Positions 1 to 6,846 of a stretch of 38,882 nucleotides of DNA are shown in pieces (within the stretch, counting starts at the first letter, position 1; each line of letters starts with the position of its first letter). The position numbers and the translations under genes are program-made. The DNA is from Prevotella sp. (GTDB lineage Bacteria > Bacteroidota > Bacteroidia > Bacteroidales > Bacteroidaceae): positions 1 to 38,882 of the forward strand of contig JALFSW010000085.1 in NCBI GenBank assembly GCA_022779305.1, written 5' to 3'. The notes beneath the pieces are model-generated. The model ran no database searches and was not told where the DNA came from. It saw nothing but the letters and a program-made list of their open reading frames with translations.

Positions 1-39
1 AATACAGAAAATTTCTATAACTTTGTCCTTGGTAATCAT
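1..39 (-). CDS. IS982-like transposase, N-terminal fragment at window edge
   Basis: The 13 visible residues read MITKDKVIEIFCI. This opening resembles the N-terminus of IS982-family transposases of Bacteroidetes, recalled from memory and not searched. The ATG lies about 100 nt inside the IS end. The rest of the gene is outside the window, so completeness and activity cannot be judged. Confidence 0.5.
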   Translation of the reverse strand, partial: MITKDKVIEIFCI

Positions 40-140
40 CACTTAATAGTTTTGTAACTTATTGATTTTCAACTGTAAAGATACAAAATATTAGTGAGAT
101 TACCAACTTTTACAAGGATTTTCTTATCCCGAACTCGCGT
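1..140 (-). mobile_element. IS982-like insertion sequence, left copy (partial, 5' end only)
   Basis: On the minus strand this stretch is the beginning of an insertion sequence: a terminal sequence starting ACGCGAGTTCGGGATAAG, an AT-rich leader, then the first codons of a transposase at 39. The same terminal sequence, with three mismatches over 72 bp, recurs in opposite orientation at 38811-38882, which fixes the outer boundary near 140. The element runs off the window. It lies inside the C39 exporter gene, right after the codons GQIVL. The family call rests on 13 transposase residues, so it is moderate. Confidence 0.6.
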
Positions 141-667
141 AAGACAATCTGCCCGAAGTACTTGCGATATTGCTTGATGTAGCCAAAGAGGAATCTGAAC
201 GAGCGTTCCTCTGTTGGCTGTTCCTCCATCTGCTTTTCATAAAATGCTGGTGTGGGTTCCAAGAACATGACTATTCCTTTCTCCTCACCGTCCGATTGAG
301 TGCTGACCCAATGCTTCTTAAATACTTCGAGGTCGTATTTTACATGCCCTTTTGCAGGGTCTGCAATGTAGAATCCGTTCTTTTTAACTTTGTATAGTAC
401 AACAAAATGATTTTGGTTCCAATGGAGTAAGCAAGGATAATTTATGTCTTTTATTTGATACAAGCTTGCTTTTCCACATAGCACATCAAAACCTAAGGCT
501 TCTGCCAATTGTTTTAAAGCCTGCATTGAAACACCCTCATTGGTTATAGTACAGGTATTTGATAGAGTTTCAAATGAACACTTTCTACCATAATACTTAC
601 AGACCATAGCCATGCAGGCAATCCCACACTGCATGGCGTCATGTTGCCTATAAAAATAAAAGGACAT
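110..667 (-). CDS. C39 peptidase domain of a bacteriocin/peptide ABC exporter, truncated by IS
   Basis: The 185 residues cover the N-terminal C39 peptidase domain of a PCAT-type ABC exporter, which cuts leader peptides after a double glycine and exports the core peptide. The catalytic set is visible: Q8...C14 in QHDAMQCGIACMA, H87 in NQNHFVV, and D103 in IADP. Native sequence ends at FGQIVL, where the first membrane helix should begin. The last residues, REFGIRKSL, are encoded by the inserted IS end. Full-length relatives are about 700-750 residues with membrane and ATPase domains, both missing here. The ATG follows directly on the stop codon of the outer-membrane receptor gene, so the two are co-transcribed. 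The protease domain itself is intact and could still fold, but export cannot occur from this fragment. Confidence 0.9.
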   Translation of the reverse strand: MSFYFYRQHDAMQCGIACMAMVCKYYGRKCSFETLSNTCTITNEGVSMQALKQLAEALGFDVLCGKASLYQIKDINYPCLLHWNQNHFVVLYKVKKNGFYIADPAKGHVKYDLEVFKKHWVSTQSDGEEKGIVMFLEPTPAFYEKQMEEQPTEERSFRFLFGYIKQYRKYFGQIVLREFGIRKSL

Positions 668-2941
668 TTATTTTGCTGTGTTGTATTTGGTAAGACCGGA
701 GTCGTTGTCTCTATTATTAATGTTTTTACCCAGATGCCTTCGTGAATTGCCTTTTGACAAAGAATAGACGAAAGTCAGTGCCACAAGATTTTTGAAATTA
801 CCCCATCGGGTCTTTTCTACGAAATGGAATGAAGGAGTGTCCGCATAAATCCTGGAAGGATCGGGATTGTAAATGAACATGGCACCCACGGTGATTGCAC
901 CTAATTTATAGGTAAGGGATGCGTTCGCATTATACCCAATCTTCTCAAAGACATCACCTTCAACAGTGGTCATCGGTAGATTGTGGTTGGTAATGAACTG
1001 CCACTTGCCTGCCACCACCTGACAAGAGATTCCGACATTGTTCAGATTGTGGTTGACACGCTGATTGGGCGTATTGTATTTGGAAGACAGATAGTTATAG
1101 TAAGGCTGCAAAGTTAGCCAGGAGAAAGGTCTGCAACTCAGAACAAGCGATGCGCCATACTCGTTGACATGGCGGATGCCCACAATCTGGTTCACGAAGT
1201 CTGAACCGTCAGCGGAAACAACTGTCATATTCTTGCTGGGATAGTAGGCGTGGCTGACGGAAGGTTTGACAAACCAGATATTATTGGCCGACGCATACTG
1301 GAAGCTAAGTTCGGTGCGGTAGAAATGGTAGGGCTTCAGACTGCTGTTGCCTTGTAGATAGAATCGTTCATCCACGACGGTACGACTATCTGTGAGCTGA
1401 CCGACGTTAGGAACCGCAGATGCTATGGACGAGGTCAGGCGTAGCGAGCTGTGTTTGTGCAGCTGGTAATTAAGAGAAACAGAAGGCCGCATAAGGATGT
1501 AGTTGGCTATTGCCTTCGTCGCAGTTCTATATCGGTTGTTCTCCACACCGATTCCCAGGTTGTAGGACAATGCCCCCCATTGATTGGTGTAGTCGGCGTA
1601 TAGGTATTCCTTTTGCGTATTCACTGTCGACAAATTGGATGCCCCGTCTGTCTGACGCAGGTTTTTGTATTGATAGTAGGCTCCTATCTGTATATTTCCC
1701 TGCCACAGTTTATCAGTATAAAGTGCTTCTGCTATTAGCGAGTAAGACTTGTTGTCGACGACGTTGGTAAACGTTCCCGTTCCCGAGGTGTTTGTTAGAT
1801 TATTGTTCGAATTGGATTTGAAATAAGTGTTCACCACATTGACCGACAGACTGTTGCCTTTACGGAAAGTGTGTCCGAAGTAGATGTTGGCCGATATGGA
1901 TGAAAAGTCACTTTGAAGCCTTCTGTGGTTGGCATCTTCCAATGTACCCGTCCGCAAGAGCTGTTGACTGTATTGCTGGGTAGCCGGAAACTTACGATAT
2001 TCTAAAGTGATATTGAAAAGGTTGCTGTTTTGGAAACGCTGATAGAATAATTGTCCTATGTGGTAGGTACCAGTGTATTTACCCGACAGACCCTTGTAAT
2101 CGTTCGTCACATCCGGATAGACATAACGGTTTTCCATGGTGTTCCGATCAAGATGTCTGTAGTCCAGAAAATATGCTGCAGACACCTTGTTGAGCGAATC
2201 GCTATAACTGGTGGAAATCAAGTTGGTACCATATCCTGTGGTGATACTGTTTTTGGTGTCGAGATATAGTGAATAGTGCCTTTTGTTGGTGCGCTTGGTT
2301 GCCACATCCAATACAGCACCTATCTTCTCATGCGCAAACCTTGCAGGTGGATTGGAATAGTAGTGCAGGGTCTTTATTTCGTCGGCTTTGAGCAGCATCA
2401 GTTCACGTACCGACCTCCTGATTCCATCAATCAGCACCAAGACGATTTTACCATCTGCCGTCAGCAGTTCACCGCTGTTTGTTGAAAGTCTGAATTGCGG
2501 CAGGCTACTGATGGCCTCCAAAGCGTTGTTTCCCATCTGTCTGGCACGCCTGTCTAACAGGATGATGTCTGCGTTGCCGAAGCTTCTTAGCCCTTGGGCC
2601 AACACAGTGACCTCTGAAAGGTTCTGTATGCTTTCTGTCAGCTTGATCACTCCGACATCGCCACGCTTGCACGTTAGCTGTTGTGACTGATACCCTAAGC
2701 AAGAGAATTTCAACAGGAACTGTCCGTCTTCGTCTACATTCAAACTGAAGATTCCTTTTGAATCCGTCAGCGTGTGAGCAATGGCTGCCGTGTCAGATAA
2801 GCTGGCCAATACGCAGTCAACGCCGGCTAATGGACAGCCAGACGAATCGGTCACCGTACCGTATATCCTGTTCTGTGCGTTACTGCTTATCAACGAGACT
2901 ACAAAAGCAAACCATAAAGTTGTAAAAATTCTTGCCACCAT
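668..2941 (-). CDS. Outer-membrane beta-barrel / TonB-dependent receptor-like protein
   Basis: This 757-residue protein has a signal peptide (about 1-22, ending SSNAQ), then a carboxypeptidase-regulatory-like beta-sandwich (about 25-110: YGTVTDSSGCPLAGV... GIFSL...), a plug-like domain (about 110-215: LSEVTVLAQGL... VLVLIDGIRR... VLDVATKRT), and a long C-terminal region of alternating aromatic and polar strands typical of a 22-strand barrel. It matches the outer-membrane beta-barrel family found beside peptide-export genes in Bacteroidales. It lies 8 bp downstream of the radical SAM gene and abuts the C39 exporter gene. A role in outer-membrane passage of the modified peptide, or in its sensing or uptake, is inferred from context. 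No clear TonB box was identified. Confidence 0.8.
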   Translation of the reverse strand: MVARIFTTLWFAFVVSLISSNAQNRIYGTVTDSSGCPLAGVDCVLASLSDTAAIAHTLTDSKGIFSLNVDEDGQFLLKFSCLGYQSQQLTCKRGDVGVIKLTESIQNLSEVTVLAQGLRSFGNADIILLDRRARQMGNNALEAISSLPQFRLSTNSGELLTADGKIVLVLIDGIRRSVRELMLLKADEIKTLHYYSNPPARFAHEKIGAVLDVATKRTNKRHYSLYLDTKNSITTGYGTNLISTSYSDSLNKVSAAYFLDYRHLDRNTMENRYVYPDVTNDYKGLSGKYTGTYHIGQLFYQRFQNSNLFNITLEYRKFPATQQYSQQLLRTGTLEDANHRRLQSDFSSISANIYFGHTFRKGNSLSVNVVNTYFKSNSNNNLTNTSGTGTFTNVVDNKSYSLIAEALYTDKLWQGNIQIGAYYQYKNLRQTDGASNLSTVNTQKEYLYADYTNQWGALSYNLGIGVENNRYRTATKAIANYILMRPSVSLNYQLHKHSSLRLTSSIASAVPNVGQLTDSRTVVDERFYLQGNSSLKPYHFYRTELSFQYASANNIWFVKPSVSHAYYPSKNMTVVSADGSDFVNQIVGIRHVNEYGASLVLSCRPFSWLTLQPYYNYLSSKYNTPNQRVNHNLNNVGISCQVVAGKWQFITNHNLPMTTVEGDVFEKIGYNANASLTYKLGAITVGAMFIYNPDPSRIYADTPSFHFVEKTRWGNFKNLVALTFVYSLSKGNSRRHLGKNINNRDNDSGLTKYNTAK

Positions 2942-2949
2942 AATATAAA

Positions 2950-4227
2950 TTATTTACACATTGAATCAATGTAATTTACCATTGAATCTTCCAAATTGAT
3001 ATCCATTCCATCGAATTTACACGCATTTACATATTCATTATCCCTTGGACACACCCCCATACAAATTGGAAGTTGTTTGCATTGTAAGCACCGTTTATTC
3101 TCAAAGGATTTCACCTCATATTTTCTGATAAAATCCATGTTCCAAGAAATAGAACCATCGTTTTGAATAATGCCATGAGTTTTGTTCTCATACAAATCAT
3201 TGCATGCCGTACATTTTATAACATCACCATTAAAATTAATGGCATTATAATACTTACGACTAGCGTAACATGGAACGAAGTTTGTGATAACGTCCAGACG
3301 TATTGTGTTATAACCAGATTGTTCAAATAAATTAAGAAGTTCTCCGATGTCTTTATATCTATCTTTCCTTACCTTTTCTTGCCATACTTTTTTGGGGGTA
3401 ATCGTTATTCTTCCCCGATTAGCCATTGTAATGTGATGGTTGATTTGATCTACTATTTCATAATTTAGATTCTCGTCAGTATAGTTAATTCTCAATAGAA
3501 TATTAACAGCCTTTGTATTGCTGAGCAATTGGTTGATGTTGTTTAGAACATGATCGAATGCAGAATCACAACCTTTCTGATATTTTACTTTATCATGGTT
3601 CTGTTTGGGTCCATCTAATGTAATATGAAACCGCGTCATGCCAAGTTTTTGAATTAATGGAATGTTTTTTGGGAAAATGAAGTAACCATTTGATGTAGCT
3701 GTTGTTGAATATTTTACACCTTTTTTCTCACATTCTTTTTGTGCGAATTCACATATTGGCTTTATAATTTGTTTTAAGTACATTAACGGTTCACCACCAA
3801 ACCATTCGATTTGAAGTGATTCTATATTCTGTACATCAATCATATATTTGATGTGTGTCATCACATTCTCCATTGTACTCTTCGACATTCTTGAAGGTAT
3901 ATGATTTTGTATGCAATACCAACATTTAAAGTTGCAATCCAAGGTTGGTAGAATGATTAACAGATAGTTCTTCTTGTTTACTGAATCACAATATCTTTTC
4001 CTAATTATTGAAAGCTCATCAGTATTATCCGGCACAATGAAACCACTTGCTGATAGCTTGTCTTTTAGAACTTTAGGGATGAACTCAATTCTTTCTTTGT
4101 CTGTGAGTAGCCTCTCTATTTTTAACCCTAAATCCTTGGGAAGCTTAAAATAAGTGTGTTCAAGCCCATTGTACCAATAAGATTGGTTATTTTGGTATAT
4201 TATATAGTTATAATTACTTGCTTTCAT
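2950..4227 (-). CDS. Radical SAM/SPASM peptide maturase
   Basis: This 425-residue protein carries the radical SAM motif CNFKCWYC (C98, C102, C105), which binds the 4Fe-4S cluster that cleaves S-adenosylmethionine, followed by GGEP (about 144-147) in the SAM-binding region. The C-terminal part (about 320-425) is cysteine-rich (C320, C339, C342, then CLQCKQLPICMGVC), as in SPASM domains holding auxiliary clusters. Such enzymes modify ribosomal peptides, for example with thioether or C-C crosslinks. The first 80 residues may be a leader-binding domain; this is not proven. It lies downstream of the GG-leader precursor, separated by a terminator, and 8 bp before the outer-membrane receptor. The exact chemistry cannot be read from sequence. 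The three core cysteines of the precursor make thioether formation a reasonable guess. Confidence 0.88.
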   Translation of the reverse strand: MKASNYNYIIYQNNQSYWYNGLEHTYFKLPKDLGLKIERLLTDKERIEFIPKVLKDKLSASGFIVPDNTDELSIIRKRYCDSVNKKNYLLIILPTLDCNFKCWYCIQNHIPSRMSKSTMENVMTHIKYMIDVQNIESLQIEWFGGEPLMYLKQIIKPICEFAQKECEKKGVKYSTTATSNGYFIFPKNIPLIQKLGMTRFHITLDGPKQNHDKVKYQKGCDSAFDHVLNNINQLLSNTKAVNILLRINYTDENLNYEIVDQINHHITMANRGRITITPKKVWQEKVRKDRYKDIGELLNLFEQSGYNTIRLDVITNFVPCYASRKYYNAINFNGDVIKCTACNDLYENKTHGIIQNDGSISWNMDFIRKYEVKSFENKRCLQCKQLPICMGVCPRDNEYVNACKFDGMDINLEDSMVNYIDSMCK

Positions 4228-4252
4228 ATATTACAATACTTAATTAACATCC

Positions 4253-4305
4253 CGTAAAAAAATAAAAGAGCCATATCAAGTATGGTAATGAACGATATGG
4301 CTCTT
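4253..4305 (-). terminator. Rho-independent terminator/attenuator between precursor and maturase
   Basis: A perfect 12-bp stem (AAGAGCCATATC at 4266-4277 with its complement at 4294-4305) has a 16-nt loop. On the minus strand it is followed by TTTTATTTTTTT. It lies after the precursor and 26 bp before the radical SAM start. It would cap an abundant short precursor transcript and let partial read-through reach the maturase. Confidence 0.8.
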
Positions 4306-4379
4306 AAAGTGTTGAAGTTTCATTATCATCTACCACGAAATACCTTCAGGTACACGTTGAAATGATGTAGAACTGTTCA

Positions 4380-4559
4380 TTAAGCATGTTGTACCCCCGA
4401 TTGAGATTGATCTGTCACAATAATAACATCACATCCGCATCCGGCAACATTGTTAGAACATCCTGTCTGAGAGGCTGCCATTTCAGAAGCTCCACCCTTG
4501 ACTTCAAGCGACTCCATTAAGGATAATTCCTCAACTGAAAAAAGTTTTTGGTTTTTCAT
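4380..4559 (-). CDS. Double-glycine-leader natural-product precursor peptide
   Basis: A 59-residue peptide starting MKNQKLFSVEELSLMESLEV. Residues 1-23 form a leader ending EVKGG, the cleavage site of C39 peptidases, with the acidic/hydrophobic heptad pattern (FSVEELSLMESLEV) of GG-Bacteroidales precursors. The 36-residue core starts ASEMAAS and has three cysteines in GCSNNVAGCGCDV, then ends SQSGVQHA. A canonical promoter lies about 50 nt upstream, and the maturase, receptor and C39 gene follow. The reading frame stops shortly after a run of five G (minus strand; C at 4394-4398). One extra G would replace the tail and extend the peptide to a stop at 4330. Function as bacteriocin or signal is inferred from context only. 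Confidence 0.85.
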   Translation of the reverse strand: MKNQKLFSVEELSLMESLEVKGGASEMAASQTGCSNNVAGCGCDVIIVTDQSQSGVQHA

Positions 4560-4615
4560 TTAATGTAACATTTAATCGCCTTCTTACTGCTTCAGGCATT
4601 GCATTCTTCTGTCGT

Positions 4616-4647
4616 CAAAATTAGAAAAATATATAGTTGAGTTCAAA
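4616..4647 (-). promoter_or_regulatory. Canonical Bacteroidetes promoter of the precursor/maturase operon
   Basis: On the minus strand, TTTG (4644-4647) and TAATTTTG (4616-4623) are separated by 20 bp, an exact match to the Bacteroidetes -33/-7 consensus. The predicted start near 4609 gives a leader of about 50 nt before the precursor ATG. Confidence 0.75.
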
Positions 4648-4682
4648 TAATTTCGATGTTTTCTTGCAGGTTTCCTTGCAAA

Positions 4683-4700
4683 ATCATACTTTTGTATGAT
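4683..4700. promoter_or_regulatory. Perfect inverted repeat, candidate operator in the divergent regulator/RiPP region
   Basis: ATCATAC-TTTT-GTATGAT: 7-bp perfect arms with a 4-bp spacer, about 35 bp upstream of the -33 box of the precursor promoter and about 65 bp before the LuxR-type gene. Its position fits a binding site for the adjacent regulator; this is inference. Confidence 0.4.
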
Positions 4701-4738
4701 AATATATAATCTTTCATGTAACATTATATAGTCAAAAA

Positions 4739-4750
4739 ACGTGAACACGT
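4739..4750. promoter_or_regulatory. Second palindrome (ACGTG-AA-CACGT) before the regulator gene
   Basis: A perfect 5-bp-arm palindrome with a 2-bp spacer, ending 15 bp before the ATG of the LuxR-type gene. It could be an autoregulatory site. Short palindromes also arise by chance. Confidence 0.3.
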
Positions 4751-4765
4751 AAAAAACTCCATAGA

Positions 4766-5509
4766 ATGACGATTTTCGATATTTTAAAAGGGTTAAAAGA
4801 GGCAGACGACAACACACAGAGTATCCGGAGTCAAGCCACCAGTGATTATTCTCCTTATATAAAAAGTGCCCAAGCTACTGATAGGCTTGGATATGGAAAA
4901 ATAGTTCTGATTGATTTCTGTCAATATACTTTTCTATATATATCACCATCTATTTTTTCAACTCTACAACAAAAAAGATTTAGAGATAACGGAGGAAGAA
5001 TTGATAATATACTTGATGAAAGGCAGTTAAGCTATTTGAGCAATATTCTTAAATCGTATTTCGCGTTACAAAAAAACTATGCCCGTATAGAGTCCTCTGT
5101 CTTGCATTTTGACTTTTCAATAAATACCTCTTTATGTAAGCAAATGATACATGCCTCGTTGACCCCTTGTTTAATTGACAGTAACAAACATATTACACTA
5201 GGAATTTGTATGTTAACGTATTCAACAAGAAAACAAATAGGGAACGCCTTGGTTAAGTTATCTGGGGTTGACTATCATTTTGAATTGAGAAACGATAAAT
5301 GGGTGCAAACCAATAATTCACATTTAACTAATATGGAAAAAGTTATTATTGGGCAAAGTGCAAATGGTAAAAGCATAGCGAACATCGCAGAGTATCTCTC
5401 TGTTTCGATAACTACAATCAAGACTCACAGAACAAACATATTCAAAAAACTTGGAGTTAGCAATATTACTGAGGCCATACAATATGTAGAGGATTATAAT
5501 CTAATTTGA
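4766..5509 (+). CDS. LuxR-type helix-turn-helix transcriptional regulator
   Basis: A 247-residue protein with a C-terminal LuxR/GerE HTH (about 184-247: LTNMEKVIIGQSANGKSIAN, then IAEYLSVSITTIKTHRTNIF and KKLGVSN). The segment SVSITTIKTHRTNIFKKLGV is the recognition helix region typical of the family. The N-terminal 180 residues have no response-regulator Asp pocket; a PAS-like sensory fold is possible, but I do not recognise a precise domain. It is divergent from the precursor operon across about 200 bp that hold two palindromes and the precursor promoter, so it is the likely pathway-specific regulator. The gene is very AT-rich, like the maturase, suggesting that the cluster was acquired as a unit. 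Confidence 0.8.
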   Translation: MTIFDILKGLKEADDNTQSIRSQATSDYSPYIKSAQATDRLGYGKIVLIDFCQYTFLYISPSIFSTLQQKRFRDNGGRIDNILDERQLSYLSNILKSYFALQKNYARIESSVLHFDFSINTSLCKQMIHASLTPCLIDSNKHITLGICMLTYSTRKQIGNALVKLSGVDYHFELRNDKWVQTNNSHLTNMEKVIIGQSANGKSIANIAEYLSVSITTIKTHRTNIFKKLGVSNITEAIQYVEDYNLI

Positions 5510-5684
5510 GTACTATCTCCAAAATATCGTATCAGGCAAAAGTTGATATCGAAAAGTGGTTTTGTTGGATTTTCTACTGAAGATATACGGATTGAAATGT
5601 CTAGTAATTACAAGTAACTATTTGATTATTAATATTGTTTTATGTCCTTTGTCGCTGAATAGCTACTTGCAATATACCTGTTAC

Positions 5685-5786
5685 CGAGACCTCTGCAAAA
5701 CTATTTTTAGAAGAAAAACTATGATTGATTATCAGTAAGTTATATTCACTTTATTCTTCTTTTTACGGACTTTTGCAGAGGTTTCG
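5685..5786. mobile_element. MITE-like 102-bp element with 16-bp terminal inverted repeats and TTAC target duplication
   Basis: The left end CGAGACCTCTGCAAAA (5685-5700) and the right end TTTTGCAGAGGTTTCG (5771-5786) are inverted copies with one mismatch. The element is flanked on both sides by TTAC (5681-5684 and 5787-5790). The inner arms are also partly complementary (TTTTTAGAAG with CTTCTTTTT). It encodes nothing and sits directly after the stop codon of the HTH gene at 5787. The ends look like those of an IS that could have mobilised it in trans; the parent is not identified. Confidence 0.6.
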
Positions 5787-6077
5787 TTACCTCTTATAAT
5801 TCTCCTCCAACATTTTTTCCAAATCCGACTCCTTATAAAGTATCTTCCCTGCAAACTGTGTGTAAGGAATAATCCTCCTGTCCCGATAGTCCTGCAAGGT
5901 GCGAGGGCTGATATACAGCCTCTCGCATACTTCCTTACCTGTAAGGAAGTGCTCATCGCCAAATAGCGGCTTGTGTGTCTGTGCCACTTCCTTAATTCTC
6001 TTGCTTACTCCGCTGATAGCTGACAGCACCACCTGCATATCGTCCGCCTCTATATTCAAATCTCTTACCTGTTCCAT
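5787..6077 (-). CDS. Excisionase-type helix-turn-helix DNA-binding protein
   Basis: A 96-residue protein whose C-terminal half is a MerR/excisionase-like winged HTH: FLTGKEVCERLYISPRTLQD, then YRDRRIIPYTQFAGKILYKE (about residues 44-83). The N-terminal part is probably a short coiled segment. This family is typical of Bacteroides mobilizable and conjugative elements, where it controls excision or mobilization genes. It lies 11 bp downstream of a second HTH gene of the same type, and both read from the promoter at 6481-6511. The stop codon forms part of the TTAC target duplication of the neighbouring MITE-like element, so insertion there left the protein intact. Confidence 0.8.
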   Translation of the reverse strand: MEQVRDLNIEADDMQVVLSAISGVSKRIKEVAQTHKPLFGDEHFLTGKEVCERLYISPRTLQDYRDRRIIPYTQFAGKILYKESDLEKMLEENYKR

Positions 6078-6088
6078 AATCTTCGTGT

Positions 6089-6391
6089 CTATTTGTTGAT
6101 TTTAGTTTTTCCCGTTTCAGCTTTCTCCGTTTTTGTCTGGAGCAACTGTTCCACGTCCTCACGCTTGTAGTAGCACTTATGCCCGATTTGGGCAAAGGGC
6201 AACACACCCGTATCACGGTAGTGCTGCAAGGTGCGCTTGCTGATATTAAGCAGCCTGCACACATCACCGTTGTGCAGCCAATCGGTGTGCCTGCTTCGTT
6301 CCCCGAATGCCTTGTGGCAGGTCTCGGCAAGGCTGAGAATCTCATTTCTGAGCCTTGTCCAATTTGAATCCGTAATGATAAAATATCCCAT
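6089..6391 (-). CDS. Excisionase-type helix-turn-helix DNA-binding protein
   Basis: From the ATG at 6391 (MGYFIITDSNWTRLRNEI) this is about 100 residues. An in-frame ATG at 6439 would add 16 polar residues, and the promoter allows either. The HTH spans WLHNGDVCRLLNISKRTLQH, then YRDTGVLPFAQIGHKCYYKR (about residues 38-78), the same fold as the next gene down, with which it shares about a third of positions by eye. The tail is lysine-rich. Paired genes of this kind regulate excision and mobilization in Bacteroidales integrative elements. It is first in a two-gene minus-strand operon, divergent from the VirE-like gene. Confidence 0.78.
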   Translation of the reverse strand: MGYFIITDSNWTRLRNEILSLAETCHKAFGERSRHTDWLHNGDVCRLLNISKRTLQHYRDTGVLPFAQIGHKCYYKREDVEQLLQTKTEKAETGKTKINK

Positions 6392-6480
6392 AATTCTATT
6401 GTTGTTTTGTTTGTAATTCTGTCTTATAGGTATTGACAATACCTTTGCCTGTTTTGCGTTTCATCGCACGTTTATGCCTG

Positions 6481-6511
6481 CAAAAGTAGGGAGTGTTTGT
6501 CATACTTCAAA
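6481..6511 (-). promoter_or_regulatory. Canonical Bacteroidetes promoter of the HTH gene pair
   Basis: Minus strand TTTG (6508-6511), a 19-bp spacer, and TACTTTTG (6481-6488). It directs transcription to the two HTH genes, with a predicted start near 6474. Confidence 0.7.
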
Positions 6512-6621
6512 GCATAAGGGAACAGTAGGGAAATAGAGGGAAAAACATGGAAAAGGCAAAAGGATTGTCGCTCTCTTTCTTTGTCTCTTTACTCCATTTT
6601 ATCATATCCTTTTAGCCGACG

Positions 6622-6638
6622 CAATACGATGCGTATTG
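6622..6638. promoter_or_regulatory. Perfect inverted repeat between HTH genes and VirE-like gene
   Basis: CAATACG-ATG-CGTATTG, 7-bp arms and a 3-bp spacer, in the divergent intergenic region of the mobile element. It is a candidate operator for one of the HTH proteins; no direct evidence. Confidence 0.35.
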
Positions 6639-6846
6639 TAGCAAATTAGCACCTGCCTTTCTTGCATCCTTTACACACTTGTCCTCTTGTTTGGGGCTTA
6701 AATCCTTGTTTCCCGACAGTTTCCTGTCAGAAATCCGTGAGAAATTCATTGCCAATTTGCGCAACATTATGCAAGCACTCTTTGAATGCTTGGAACTTTC
6801 CAGTTCTCTTCATAACTTCACTCTCGGAAACCAAACCAAGCATATA

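Noticed and set aside
4584..4817. A 77-codon minus-strand frame over the divergent regulatory region
   Set aside because: It overlaps the precursor promoter and the palindromes and starts inside the LuxR-type gene.
5992..6345. A 117-codon minus-strand open frame overlapping both HTH genes
   Set aside because: It is a shadow of the two HTH genes in another frame; its product has no recognisable domain.
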